From: Chromatiales bacterium 21-64-14
GTDB lineage: Bacteria; Pseudomonadota; Gammaproteobacteria; 21-64-14
Assembly: GCA_002255365.1 (NCBI GenBank)
Contig: NCBI01000005.1
Location: 42,392-106,391, forward strand
DNA length: 64,000 nt
Direction: 5' to 3'
In this document: positions 45,431-53,943 of the stretch, piece by piece
Numbering within the stretch: the first letter of the stretch is position 1
Layout of the letters: every line of letters begins with the position of its first letter
Position numbers and translations under genes: made by a program
Notes under the pieces: generated by a model
What the model was told of the DNA's origin: nothing
What the model saw: only the letters and a program-made list of their open reading frames with translations
The model's database searches: none

Positions 45431-46016
45431 ACGTACACCTGTGATGCTGCTGTGGTCGTCTCCGATCGGCCAGCGGTGATACCTCTCGACTCGACTCCGG
45501 CAAGGGTGGCGCGTCTGTGTTCTGGACAACGGCATCGGTGCAGTGGATATAGGCTTGGACAGCTTGGACCAGCCTCGTACGTTCGTGTGCCGGCAACTCC
45601 CGCACCCACCTCAACTACTCGGCGCCAATAATTGCTGCCACCAGGGGCGGCGTCCGCATATTCGCGAACGGTGGCCCGACGGGCATGGGAGCAGCAGGGA
45701 ATAAGTTGGTAGAAAGCAACGACATGGACGCGAAGGAAAATCGTCCCGGCGCGGGTCACAGCGCGGGCGTAACGCGCCACGCGGCGGGGGATGCTGCCCA
45801 CGCAATGTAGAGGCGCAACCGGTAACGATGGGTAGCCGCCCTTGACGGGAAGTTCGGCGCGCCATCCAGACCTAGCAACGGTGCGAAAGCCAAGATCAGG
45901 CCGAACGGGTCGGGCTGATCCGCGCGCATCGCAAGGTTGGTGCGCAGTGGATCGCCGACGTAAACGGTTGCAAAGAGTACCTCGTGTACGAGGCTCTTTG
46001 CCCGGGGCGTCTTCAC
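45431..46016 (-). pseudogene. Probable decayed membrane-protein gene between ACP and ligase
   Basis: In related clusters a small integral membrane protein (COG4648-like) lies here. GTG at 46016 shares a base with the ACP stop (TAGTG) and opens a frame of 86 residues (PFGLILAFAPLLGLDGAP). Sense-like residues then move to other frames: ATVREYADAAPGGSNYWRRV resembles the C-terminal half of that family. No frame spans the 585 bases. The family assignment is from weak residue patterns and could be wrong; no other gene is visible here. Confidence 0.35.
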
Positions 46017-46297
46017 TAGGTTTTGAACGCGGCCACATGGTCGGCCAGATTGCGCAGCGAACTGAAAATGCGGTGGTTGTCGGCACCATCGGCGCGCAAT
46101 TGGACTCCGTATCGTTTGGACAAGGCCATAGCGAGCTCAAGAATATCGATCGAATCCAGTCCCAGACCGTCGCCGTACAGCGGTGCGTCGGGCTGGATTT
46201 CGGAAGGCGATATCTCAAGATTGAGCGAAGTCACGATGAGCTGTGCCACGTCATGCAGGAACGCGGCATCGGCGGGTGTGGTGGTGGGTTCTGACAT
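46016..46297 (-). CDS. Acyl carrier protein
   Basis: A 93-residue ACP with the phosphopantetheine site GLGLDSIDILEL (Ser49). It carries the growing polyene. Aryl polyene clusters usually have two ACPs; only this one is visible here. It is the first gene of the minus-strand operon. The upstream 640 bases (46298-46936) hold no clear promoter. Confidence 0.92.
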   Translation of the reverse strand: MSEPTTTPADAAFLHDVAQLIVTSLNLEISPSEIQPDAPLYGDGLGLDSIDILELAMALSKRYGVQLRADGADNHRIFSSLRNLADHVAAFKT

Positions 46298-46936
46298 GAT
46301 GTGCTAAAACCACGAAAACACAAGGAAAAGCAAGGCATAACGATACTAGATCCTGTCCTGAAGCGCAACTCTGACAGGGCACTCAGAGCGTGCGCATCGG
46401 CGTTTGCCCAGCCCGCTGAAATCCAATAGGATCACCGAGCCCTCCAGGTACCTCATCCAGGCGGAACGGTGGCAGGAAATCGCAAGGCTCATTGGGCCAG
46501 TGCGTCGACCATCAGCGGCTAGGTACACCGCGCCGCGACCAACGCAGCTGGTGCCCGCAAACCGCCCCATCAATGGCCTCAGTGGCCTTCACGCACCCCC
46601 AGGTGTACCACCAGCCTCAATGGCAATCTGGGGCGGAACTGCTCCGCCGGGCTTGGAGTCCACCGCCGGTCGCGCGTGGCTGGGCAGTTCTTGGACAGAA
46701 TCCGCGTAGTAGGACCTGCCCCGCGCGCGGGGACTTCGGGTTATTTTGAAACGCTGGTGTCCATGATAGCGATACGCATTGAGAGCATGCGCCTTGCGAG
46801 TCCGGCGGCAGATCGTGGGGTGGGTCCGGGCTGGGTGCGCCCCGGAACACCTGGCTTGGGAGTTCGCGTCCCCGGTACGACCGATGTGCACTGGGTCAGG
46901 CAGGCCGAGCGCAATGGAGACCAACGTAATGGTCCC
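46298..46936. other. Non-coding boundary region right of the pigment cluster
   Basis: About 640 bases with no convincing gene. Some reverse-strand frames (46346-46573, 46589-46942) are open but have no family features. One has a vague likeness to the end of an IS110-type transposase (CVGRGAVYLAA), too weak to call. It separates the ACP promoter from the methyltransferase fragment. Confidence 0.35.
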
Positions 46937-47095
46937 GGACAAGGTGGTATGTTGCTACCCGGATGCCGACGGTTTGGTGCACCGCTCTCTGGAAAGACCC
47001 GGCGGGTCTACGCCCTGACCTATTCGCGCGACCGTTGGTACGTCACCGGCGCCCCACTGTTGGTGACTGGCTGTTGAAACTGAGCGATTCGGAAT
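46937..47095 (+). pseudogene. Fragment of the methyltransferase gene at 28805
   Basis: This segment repeats about 160 bases of the intact methyltransferase gene (left copy from about 29170 to 29325). The first 110 bases are almost identical, from GGACAAGGTGGT through GGTACGTCACCGG. A one-base deletion after CTGGAAAGA shifts the frame, and divergence grows toward 47095. The start and end of the gene are missing. Confidence 0.85.
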
Positions 47096-47276
47096 CATAG
47101 GGTTACCAGCCCCACCGTCCCGCTAAAGCGGTTGTGACCCGATACCTGAATGGTACTGCCCACGGCGTGCGCAAATGTGCGTACAATAGTGCGGCGCCGT
47201 CCGCTTGCGACTGCCCCATTTGACCACGCCGCCGGGCGCACAGTCCGGCGGTTGAACCCGGCTCCGCGGAGGCACG

Positions 47277-48029
47277 ATGCCCAGATCCAACTCCCTGCTG
47301 CGCGCAGGACTCAGAACGCTGGGCGTCGGTTGGGCCACGGTTCTCCTCACCGCTATCTCAATCCTATTGTCGAATCTGATTACCCTCGCCATCGCCTGGG
47401 GGGCGGGGAGCGCGTCGGACCACACCACTTTCGTGACCGCAACGGTTGCCTCTGGTCTGATCACACCCCTGTTCTCCTACCTGTTGTTATCCCTGGTCTC
47501 CCAACTGGACGCAGCGGAACGACAGTTGCGCGAACTCTCCACCATCGATTCACTGACCCAGGTCTACAACCGCCGCCGTATCCTGCAACTGGCGGAGGCG
47601 GAACTGGCACGGGCCGCGCGCACCGGGGAGGCGCTTTCGGTGGCGATCCTCGATATCGACCATTTCAAGCAGATCAACGATACCCATGGCCATCCCGGCG
47701 GGGATGTGGTGTTGCAAAAACTGGCCTTCCTCTGCAAGCGGCACTGCCGCGAGATCGATCATTTCGGGCGCTACGGGGGCGAGGAATTCATGTTTGTACT
47801 TCCCACCGCCGATCCTCACCGTGCCGCGGACTTCGCTGAGCGTATCCGCGGAATCTTGGAGTCCACGGCTATTACCTACCATGACGCCATTATTCCGCTC
47901 ACCGTGAGCATCGGCATCGCCAGCTTTGCGGACGAGGAACTCGACATGCTGTTGTTGCGTGCTGACCAAGCGCTCTATGCCGCGAAGCGCGGCGGGCGCA
48001 ACACGACAGTGGCCGCGTCCGCCGCCTAG
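47277..48029 (+). CDS. Membrane-bound diguanylate cyclase
   Basis: Makes cyclic di-GMP. The 250-residue protein has two membrane helices (about 18-42 and 52-73), a short linker and a GGDEF domain whose catalytic motif is GGEEF (167-171). An allosteric I-site RXXD (REID, 158-161) lies five residues before it, so product inhibition is expected. The DHFKQINDTHGHPGGDVVL block is intact. The N-terminal residues and promoter are also present, decayed, at 29593-29850 on the other side of the pigment cluster. Confidence 0.94.
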   Translation: MPRSNSLLRAGLRTLGVGWATVLLTAISILLSNLITLAIAWGAGSASDHTTFVTATVASGLITPLFSYLLLSLVSQLDAAERQLRELSTIDSLTQVYNRRRILQLAEAELARAARTGEALSVAILDIDHFKQINDTHGHPGGDVVLQKLAFLCKRHCREIDHFGRYGGEEFMFVLPTADPHRAADFAERIRGILESTAITYHDAIIPLTVSIGIASFADEELDMLLLRADQALYAAKRGGRNTTVAASAA

Positions 48030-48205
48030 GGGCCGGGCAGCCAGGACTACTGGGCCGCCACGGCGGCAGAATGGGCCATCCTTTCGTCTGTCGGGACGCA
48101 CTGCCATCTTACCCATATGGAATGCCGTCTAAGGCGGGCATTGCGAACTTCGGCCTAAGAACTGTTGGGTGCGTTGGCCGAGCTATGGAAGATAAATATA
48201 AATTC

Positions 48206-48496
48206 ATGACAACCGAAGTTAGTATCTTGCCCAATGCCAAGGTGGCCTGCGTAAACTGCGAGGCCTGCTGTTGTCGTTTGGAGGTAAGGCTCATTACCGA
48301 TGCGGGAGTGCCCGATAAGTATATTGAGACTGATAAATGGGGCGGGGAACGCATGGCGCGGCTGGAAGACGGTTGGTGTTCTGCCTTGGACCGAAACACC
48401 ATGACTTGTATGATTTACGAGCAGCGGCCATGGATTTGCCGTGATTTTGAGATGGGAGGATGCGAATGTATTAGCGAGCGAGCCGCCAATCTGTAG
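48206..48496 (+). CDS. YkgJ-like cysteine cluster protein
   Basis: A 96-residue protein. Cysteines form the pattern CVNCEACCCRL near the N-terminus, with WCSALDRNTMTCMIYEQRPWICRDFEMGGC further on, the layout of YkgJ-family metal or Fe-S cluster proteins. ATG at 48206 is chosen; the frame is open to 48071 but those residues lie outside the family. The sequence is noticeably less GC-rich than its neighbours. Function unknown. Confidence 0.75.
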   Translation: MTTEVSILPNAKVACVNCEACCCRLEVRLITDAGVPDKYIETDKWGGERMARLEDGWCSALDRNTMTCMIYEQRPWICRDFEMGGCECISERAANL

Positions 48497-48964
48497 ATTT
48501 CATCGTACGGGAAACATGCTCGCAAAAGCCTGACTCGTGGATCAGGGTGCCTCCTCCCCTTTCTCCGATCCACTTTAGTAGTTGTAACGCCGCGTGGACG
48601 ATTTCAGTTATTGGCGAAGCAAATTGGTGGACACGTGGATATTCCCGTTAGTACGGAAGATTTCGCCCAGGCCACATCCACCAGCGAGGGGAGCTATCGT
48701 CGTGTGGTACGGCGGGGGCTACGATGTTCCATCTGGGCAGGCGCATCCGTTCCGGCGGTGCAAGACCATGTCGCGGGTCTTGGACAACGGTGCATGACAA
48801 CGCGCGGGGGTAGATGCAAGGGGCCGCAGGACCTGAATGCCCGGCCCGCGAGTTTGAGACAGGTGCTACGCAACTAACGTATCCAGGTACTTTGACCCCT
48901 TGATTTTGGGCACTTTAACGGCTATATGTTTTGACCATCAAAGTCGGATCCCGAGGCACGCGCA
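48497..48964. other. Intergenic region, about 470 bases
   Basis: Nothing recognisable. Short plus-strand frames (48594-48797, 48611-48877) lack ribosome-binding sites and family features. A small inverted repeat of GGATC(A/G) flanks a C- and T-rich loop near 48537-48573. Confidence 0.35.
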
Positions 48965-49234
48965 ATGACCGATTACCCGGCCCCGAAGATGTCGGCCCTG
49001 TGCCGGTCATTGACGCGAGATGGCAGGACGGTCCAGGTCGATATCTATGCGGATGGCGAGGATGGGTGGCTTCTGGAGGTCGTGGACGAATATGGCAATT
49101 CAACGGTCTGGGATGACCCGTTTCCCACTGAGCAAGGTGCCCTCGACGAGGTCATGGAAACCATCAATGAAGTAGGCATTGGTTCTGTCCTAGGTCCTGA
49201 ACCGGGAGCCGGGCACCAAAACGAAGACATATGA
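48965..49234 (+). CDS. Small acidic protein of unknown function
   Basis: An 89-residue, acidic soluble protein. It shows TVQVDIYADGEDGWLLEVVD followed by an acidic helix (ALDEVMETINEVG), a strand-strand-helix outline. I recall similar short uncharacterised proteins in Gammaproteobacteria but cannot name a family. ATG at 48965 has GAGGC-like sequence upstream. No catalytic residues are evident. Confidence 0.55.
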   Translation: MTDYPAPKMSALCRSLTRDGRTVQVDIYADGEDGWLLEVVDEYGNSTVWDDPFPTEQGALDEVMETINEVGIGSVLGPEPGAGHQNEDI

Positions 49235-49321
49235 CGGCACGTCTCGCCGCGCAGCTTGAGGACATGTCCAGCAGCATCGGTGAGCACCCGGATTGACCAT
49301 TAACCACCAGGAGAGCGCGCT

Positions 49322-49432
49322 ATGGCAAAGGGCATGGAAAAAAGAAAGGAAACCAAGAAGAAGCCGGAAAAGAGCCTGAAAGAAAAACGGGCTGAAAAGG
49401 CCGCCAAGAAGGACCGGACGCCGATGCACTAG
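49322..49432 (+). CDS. Lysine-rich 36-residue protein
   Basis: A very short basic protein (MAKGMEKRKETKKKPEKSL and onward, ending in DRTPMH) with an alternating Lys/Glu helix. A good ribosome-binding site, AGGAGAG, lies eight bases before the ATG. Similar small lysine-rich proteins are common in Gammaproteobacteria; no role is known to me. Confidence 0.6.
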   Translation: MAKGMEKRKETKKKPEKSLKEKRAEKAAKKDRTPMH

Positions 49433-49631
49433 AGCGCCTGCAAGTCATCGCGTGTAACCGGCGCCGGCGCCGGATTCACAGCCGCGTGCCTCGCGAGGAA
49501 CCCGGAAATTCGGTGGTACCCCAGGGCTGCTCGGCCCGGGCCCTGGCGCGTTGTTCTGCCCGCCCGGTGGAACGCCAGCCCCTGGCAATGTACTAAACTG
49601 ATAGGGAACGCCAACCGGGGAGGGATGTTTC

Positions 49632-50000
49632 ATGACCGAGCCCTTGGATCATATCCTGTACCGTAGCGGTGATTCCACAGACCCCGAATTTCCCTACGCG
49701 CCCATAGATTGGACCCGCGGCGCAGCCGAGAGGCGTGCCCAGGATGAGGGGCTGGCGCTGGGCAGCGATCACTGGGATCTGGTGCGCGCCCTGCACGAGT
49801 TCTTCGCCCGCCACGCCGATCGGGGTCACGTGCGGTTCCGGGAGATCCACGACGCCCTTGAGGAGCGCTTCCACGCCCGGGGCGGCGTGCGCTTTCTCTA
49901 CGGACTGTTCCCCGGCGGGCCGGTGGCCCAGGGTTGCCGGATCGCGGGCTACGAGCCGCCCGCCGGCACCATCGACCGGGGTTTCGGCAGCGTCGTTTGA
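49632..50000 (+). CDS. Second DsrC-like protein lacking the terminal cysteine
   Basis: A 122-residue DsrC/TusE-fold protein: LGSDHWDLVRALHEFFARH in the core, and the arm GGPVAQGCRIAGYEPPAGTI with Cys102. Eleven residues on, where the functional DsrC has its terminal cysteine, there is Thr113. A longer C-terminal tail (DRGFGSVV) follows. ATG at 49632 has GGGGAGGG upstream. It is more diverged than the copy at 24242. Its role is unknown. Confidence 0.8.
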   Translation: MTEPLDHILYRSGDSTDPEFPYAPIDWTRGAAERRAQDEGLALGSDHWDLVRALHEFFARHADRGHVRFREIHDALEERFHARGGVRFLYGLFPGGPVAQGCRIAGYEPPAGTIDRGFGSVV

Positions 50001-50102
50001 AAGCCGCGGGAAGGCCCACGGCATCGCATCACCCTTGACGCGCCTCCATCCGGACGGTTCAATCCCCAGGCGCCCGCATTTGCCGGGCAACGGAGGCGGC
50101 GG

Positions 50103-50810
50103 GTGGCAAACGACGGCGTGGAACCGGTGGTGTTTTCCTGGAGCGGCGGCAAGGACAGCGCCCTGGCGCTCCACGCCCTGCTGAACGATGCCCGTTACCG
50201 GGTGGTAGCGCTGTTGACTACGGTGGCGGACGACTACCGCCGCATCAGCCATCATGGCGTGCGGGAATCCCTGTTGGATCTTCAGGCCCAGTCCTTGGGC
50301 TTGGCGTTGGATAAGCTGTATCTCCCCTCGCAACGTTGTACCAACGCCGATTACGAGGCGCGCATGGGTGAGACCATGGCGCGCTACGTCGCCCAAGGGG
50401 TCCGTCTCGTGGCGCACGGCGACATCTTTCTGGAGGATCTGCGCACCTACCAGGAGCGCAATCTGGCGCGTGCCGGCATGCAGGGGCTGTTTCCAATCTG
50501 GGGCCGCGATACCCGGGAGTTGCTGGAGGCGTTTTTCAAACTCGGATTCCGCGGGTGCCTCTGTTGCGTGGACGCGCAGCGCCTCGGCGCGGACTTCGCC
50601 GGCCGTGAACTGGATGCGCGGTTGCTGGCGGATCTGCCACCGGGGGTCGATCTTTGCGGCGAGAACGGTGAGTACCATTCGTTCGTGTGGGACGGTCCGA
50701 TCTTCCGGCAGCCGGTTCCGGTGCGTCTCGGCCAGCGGATCACCCGGGAAGGACGCCACTTCGTGGACCTGATTCCCGTGGGAGAACCCGAATTGGCGGC
50801 GCTCCTGTGA
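50103..50810 (+). CDS. DUF71/Dph6-family ATP pyrophosphatase-like protein
   Basis: A 235-residue N-type ATP pyrophosphatase. The PP-loop SGGKDSALALHAL is near residue 14. The block GRDTRELLEAFFKLGFRGCLCCVD and later GENGEYHSFVWDGPIF are the DUF71 (diphthine-ammonia ligase-like) signatures. Bacteria lack diphthamide, and a DUF71 subgroup clusters with B12 genes and was predicted to act in B12 salvage. The neighbouring BtuF-like gene supports that subgroup. The start is GTG at 50103. Confidence 0.85.
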   Translation: MANDGVEPVVFSWSGGKDSALALHALLNDARYRVVALLTTVADDYRRISHHGVRESLLDLQAQSLGLALDKLYLPSQRCTNADYEARMGETMARYVAQGVRLVAHGDIFLEDLRTYQERNLARAGMQGLFPIWGRDTRELLEAFFKLGFRGCLCCVDAQRLGADFAGRELDARLLADLPPGVDLCGENGEYHSFVWDGPIFRQPVPVRLGQRITREGRHFVDLIPVGEPELAALL

Positions 50811-50827
50811 ACGGGAGCCGGGCGCCC

Positions 50828-51757
50828 ATGCGCATCGTCTCTTTGTTGCCCTCTGCCACGGAGATCGTCCACGCCCTGGGGTTGGGGTACCAACTGGTGG
50901 GGGTGTCCCACGATTGTGACTTCCCACCCCAGGTGCGGAACCTCCCTCGCGTGAGTGCCTGCGCCATCGCGGACCCGGCACGGAGCAGCGCCGAAGTGGA
51001 TCGTTGGGTACGCGAGCGGCTCGCCGCCGGCGTGCCCCTCTATGAATTGGATGCCGCGGTCCTGCGCGCCTTGCGCCCCGATTGGATCCTGACCCAGGAC
51101 CTGTGCGCGGTATGCGCGCCCGATTACGGCAGCGTCGCCGCCCTGGCCGCGGCGCTGCCCGGACCGCCGCGGGTGCTGAATCTGGAGGCGTCCACCCTGG
51201 AGGGGGTGCTGGGCACCGTGACGGCGGTGGCCGCGGCGCTGGGGGTCGCGGAGCGGGGCGCCGAGGTGGTGGCGGGCCTGCGGGCGCGCATCGCCGCAGT
51301 GGCGCGGGCCGTGGTGCAGGCGCCGCACCGGCCCCGCACCGCGGTGCTGGAATGGCTCGACCCGTTGTTTTGCAGCGGACACTGGACCCCGGAACTGGTC
51401 ACGCTCGCCGGCGGCGAGGAGGTGCTGGGCCACCCCGGCGCGCCGTCCATCGTCAAGCAATGGGACGAACTCGCCGGTGCCCGGCCGGAGGCGCTGGTGA
51501 TCGCCTGCTGTGGTCAGTCCGCCGAGCGGGCATCCCAGGATTGGGAGCGAATCCGTCAGCGTCCGGAGGTCCGCGACTTGCCCGCGGTGCGCGCCCGGCG
51601 GGTACAGCTGGTAGACGGGAATGCGTATTTCAACCGTCCAGGCCCGCGCCTGGTGGATAGCCTGGAACTCCTGGGCCGGTTCCTGCATCCCGGGTACTTT
51701 TCCCGGCGGGAAGCGCATGGGATGGCCGTTGGTGCGGACCACGTCCGGTCGGACTAG
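50828..51757 (+). CDS. BtuF-like cobalamin-binding protein without signal peptide
   Basis: A 309-residue class III solute-binding-protein fold. It begins MRIVSLLPSATEIVHALGLG, the BtuF core, with no signal peptide, unlike periplasmic BtuF. The segments LVGVSHDCDFP, QDLCAVCA and VVEWLDP-like VLEWLDPLFCSGHWTPELV are conserved. ATG at 50828 is chosen for the GGGAG upstream; GTG at 50807 overlaps the DUF71 stop. Without a leader it may act in the cytosol with the DUF71 protein. No btuCD genes are nearby. Confidence 0.82.
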   Translation: MRIVSLLPSATEIVHALGLGYQLVGVSHDCDFPPQVRNLPRVSACAIADPARSSAEVDRWVRERLAAGVPLYELDAAVLRALRPDWILTQDLCAVCAPDYGSVAALAAALPGPPRVLNLEASTLEGVLGTVTAVAAALGVAERGAEVVAGLRARIAAVARAVVQAPHRPRTAVLEWLDPLFCSGHWTPELVTLAGGEEVLGHPGAPSIVKQWDELAGARPEALVIACCGQSAERASQDWERIRQRPEVRDLPAVRARRVQLVDGNAYFNRPGPRLVDSLELLGRFLHPGYFSRREAHGMAVGADHVRSD

Positions 51758-51885
51758 GGCCTCCGATGAGGCCGTTGGAGCAGTGGCGGTAACCACCGGC
51801 ACCAAGCAAAATTCGGGCCGTCGACCCGGCGCTGCGCCCACGGGAGTGCTGGGGTACAATGGCGCCACCGGATTCGGAGCAACTT

Positions 51886-52437
51886 ATGTACCAAGCGCGC
51901 AACTGGACCATCGTTGGCCTCCTCTTCGCCGTCGCCGCCGCGCGGCTGGTGCCGCATGTGCCGAACTTCACGCCCCTGGAGGCGATGGCCCTGTTTGGCG
52001 GCGCCACCCTCGAGGATCGCCGCAGCGCCTTGTTGCTGCCGCTGGCGGCCCTGTTTCTGAGCGACGTGTTTCTGGGCTACGCGGTGTACGGGTATGGCCT
52101 GCTCTATGCCGGCATGCCCTTCGTGTACGGCGGGGTCGCGCTGATCGTGGGGCTGGGGTTGTGGATGCTGCGCCACCGCGTGACCGGCCCGCGCGTCGCG
52201 CTGGCGGCCTTCGCGGCGGCGGTGGTGTTCTTTCTGGTCTCGAATTTCGGCGTCTGGCTTTCGGGCAATCTGTACGGGAAGACCCTGGATGGGCTGGTGA
52301 CTTGTTACGTTGCCGCGCTGCCCTTTTTCCGCTATAGCTTGGCGGGCACCTTGTTCTATACGGTGTTGCTGTTCGGCGGCTTCGCCCTGGCCGAACGGCG
52401 GTTCCCGGCCCTGCGCCGGGATGCCACGGCGGCCTGA
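51886..52437 (+). CDS. DUF6580-like integral membrane protein
   Basis: A 183-residue protein with about five membrane helices. The N-terminal segment VPNFTPLEAMALFGGA resembles DUF6580/ECF-S-component-like proteins. It follows the BtuF-like gene in the same direction. A small hydrophobic protein of this kind could serve as a vitamin or cobalt transport subunit, but this is inference from context. ATG at 51886 has CGGAG seven bases upstream and is preferred to 51859. Confidence 0.7.
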   Translation: MYQARNWTIVGLLFAVAAARLVPHVPNFTPLEAMALFGGATLEDRRSALLLPLAALFLSDVFLGYAVYGYGLLYAGMPFVYGGVALIVGLGLWMLRHRVTGPRVALAAFAAAVVFFLVSNFGVWLSGNLYGKTLDGLVTCYVAALPFFRYSLAGTLFYTVLLFGGFALAERRFPALRRDATAA

Positions 52438-52480
52438 GTCCCCCGCCCCGCGGTAGAAAAGTCCTGCGTCCGACAGACGC

Positions 52481-52882
52481 CTAGGGGAGCTGGATCTTGC
52501 CCCGACCCGGGAGACCGCCGGCCCCCCCGCGGCTCGCCCCGCCGGTCTCCGGAATCACGATGGAGGAGGCCGCGTCCCGGCGCAGTTCCTTGAGTTCATC
52601 CAGGGCATTTTCCACCGCTACCTGCGCCGCCTCCGGGAACTGAGCCACCGCCTCGTCCAGGGAGTCGGCGGAGAGTTCAAAGGACAGGGGCAGCGCGCCC
52701 ATCGGGGTCAGTAACTGCGCTTGGCCGATATAGAGCACCCGGCGCTGCGGGTCGGCGGCGCCGTTGGTGTCCACCGGGGTGAGTTGTCGGATGGTGCCCA
52801 CCTCCCGATCGGTGAATATTTCCTCCCGGTAGAGGTTATCCGGGTCCATCCGCCCCTCGGCTGCCTGCTCGTCGGAACCCAT
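52481..52882 (-). CDS. Conserved small cytosolic protein
   Basis: A 133-residue protein divergent from adenylate kinase. It starts MGSDEQAAEGRMDPDNLYRE. The middle has EIFTDREVGTIRQLTPV and strand-rich segments; a helix follows (LDEAVAQFPEAAQVAVENAL), and the tail is rich in Gly and Pro. I recall uncharacterised proteins of this type in Gammaproteobacteria but know no family name. ATG at 52882 is chosen; the longer frame to 53251 lies in the adk gene. Confidence 0.6.
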   Translation of the reverse strand: MGSDEQAAEGRMDPDNLYREEIFTDREVGTIRQLTPVDTNGAADPQRRVLYIGQAQLLTPMGALPLSFELSADSLDEAVAQFPEAAQVAVENALDELKELRRDAASSIVIPETGGASRGGAGGLPGRGKIQLP

Positions 52883-53088
52883 GGGTGTCGCCTCGCTGTG
52901 GGGTATCGCTCCAAGCCAGTAGGTTACCAGATCCGCCATCCGCCGCCGCGCCCTGGGGCGCGGCGGCGGCATTTCCGGTTCCCGGCGGAGTGGCGCCCCG
53001 GGCCGAAAACGGGCACAATGCGGCCCCGGTTTCCCCGCGGGACGGTCGTTCCCGGGGTGCGGGTGATTCCAGAAGAAGAGGACCAGCC

Positions 53089-53736
53089 ATGAGATTGATT
53101 CTGCTCGGCGCCCCCGGTGCCGGTAAGGGTACCGCGGCGAAGATGCTGACGGCGTTGGACGGCTCGGTGCAGATCTCCACCGGAGACATCCTGCGCGGTG
53201 CCGTGCAGGCGGGCACCGAACTGGGCCGCAAGGCGCAGGAATATATGACACGTGGCGACCTGGTGCCGGATGCGCTCATCCTGGGCATCATGGAACACCG
53301 GCTGCAGGAACCCGACTGCGCCAAGGGATTTCTCCTGGACGGCTTCCCGCGCACCATCCCCCAGGCCGAGGCCCTGACAAAATTGCTCGACCAGCTCGGT
53401 ATCCGCCTGGATGCGGCGGTGAACATCGACGTGCCCCGGGACGTGATCCTGGACCGCCTGACCACCCGTCGTACCTGTTCCAACACCAAGTGCCAGGCGA
53501 TCTACAACGTCAAGTCCCGCCCGCCGAAGAAGGCGGGGGTCTGCGACAAGTGTGGCAGCCCGGTGATCCAGCGGGACGACGAGACCGAAGAGGCCATCGG
53601 GAAGCGGCTGGATACCTACAACGAGAAGACCGCGCCCCTGGTCGGATTCTACGAAAAGACCGGACAGTTGCTGAGTGTACGAACCACGTCCAGCGACGAA
53701 GTCGTGGCTGCCATCCGTAACCAGATCGGGATCTGA
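53089..53736 (+). CDS. adk: Adenylate kinase
   Basis: Interconverts ATP, AMP and ADP. The 215-residue enzyme has the P-loop GAPGAGKGT, the AMP-site segment STGDILRGAV and DGFPRT. Its LID domain carries four cysteines (CSNTKC...CDKC), the zinc-binding type of long adenylate kinases. ATG at 53089 has AGAAGAGGA upstream. A strong terminator hairpin follows. Confidence 0.96.
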   Translation: MRLILLGAPGAGKGTAAKMLTALDGSVQISTGDILRGAVQAGTELGRKAQEYMTRGDLVPDALILGIMEHRLQEPDCAKGFLLDGFPRTIPQAEALTKLLDQLGIRLDAAVNIDVPRDVILDRLTTRRTCSNTKCQAIYNVKSRPPKKAGVCDKCGSPVIQRDDETEEAIGKRLDTYNEKTAPLVGFYEKTGQLLSVRTTSSDEVVAAIRNQIGI

Positions 53737-53742
53737 CCCTGG

Positions 53743-53783
53743 CCCGGTGGATCCGGGGCACTCCCGCCCCGGATCCACCGGGG
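53743..53783. terminator. Hairpin after adk
   Basis: A perfect 17-base-pair inverted repeat (53743-53759 with 53767-53783) around a loop of about seven bases (53760-53766), about ten bases after the adk stop. A tract of T is missing, so termination may depend on structure alone or the element may be bidirectional. Confidence 0.65.
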
Positions 53784-53943
53784 TTCCACGCGCCGCTCCC
53801 GCAACGTTGCGGACCCTCGTTTCCATCGGGTGCGCGCAACACCGGTCATCTTCGGCGTTGTGCAAGGGCGCGCCTGTGGGTCCCGCACGGGCCTGCGCCC
53901 CGGGCGGCTGGGAGCGATGCGCGAAGGCCGCCGGAATGCGGGT

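Larger units (their letters stand above)
29957..46297. other. Aryl-polyene / xanthomonadin-like biosynthetic gene cluster
   Basis: Two convergent operons, 29957-34816 (plus) and 46297-35243 (minus), encode a starter-forming chorismatase, aryl ligase, ACP, iterative type II synthase (KS, KS-like partner, KR, two DH), acyltransferases, a glycosyltransferase, a LolA-like carrier and an MMPL exporter. This is the gene content of aryl polyene clusters. XanB2 and the halogenase-like flavoprotein point to the xanthomonadin branch. The base composition looks less GC-rich than the neighbours by eye. Confidence 0.88.

Noticed and set aside
46346..46942. Remnant of an IS110-like transposase right of the pigment cluster
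   Set aside because: Only a few residues are suggestive; there are no inverted repeats or target duplications that I can see.
49593..51868. Two long minus-strand frames over the DUF71 and BtuF-like genes
   Set aside because: Antisense to genes with clear motifs; composition is that of a shadow frame.
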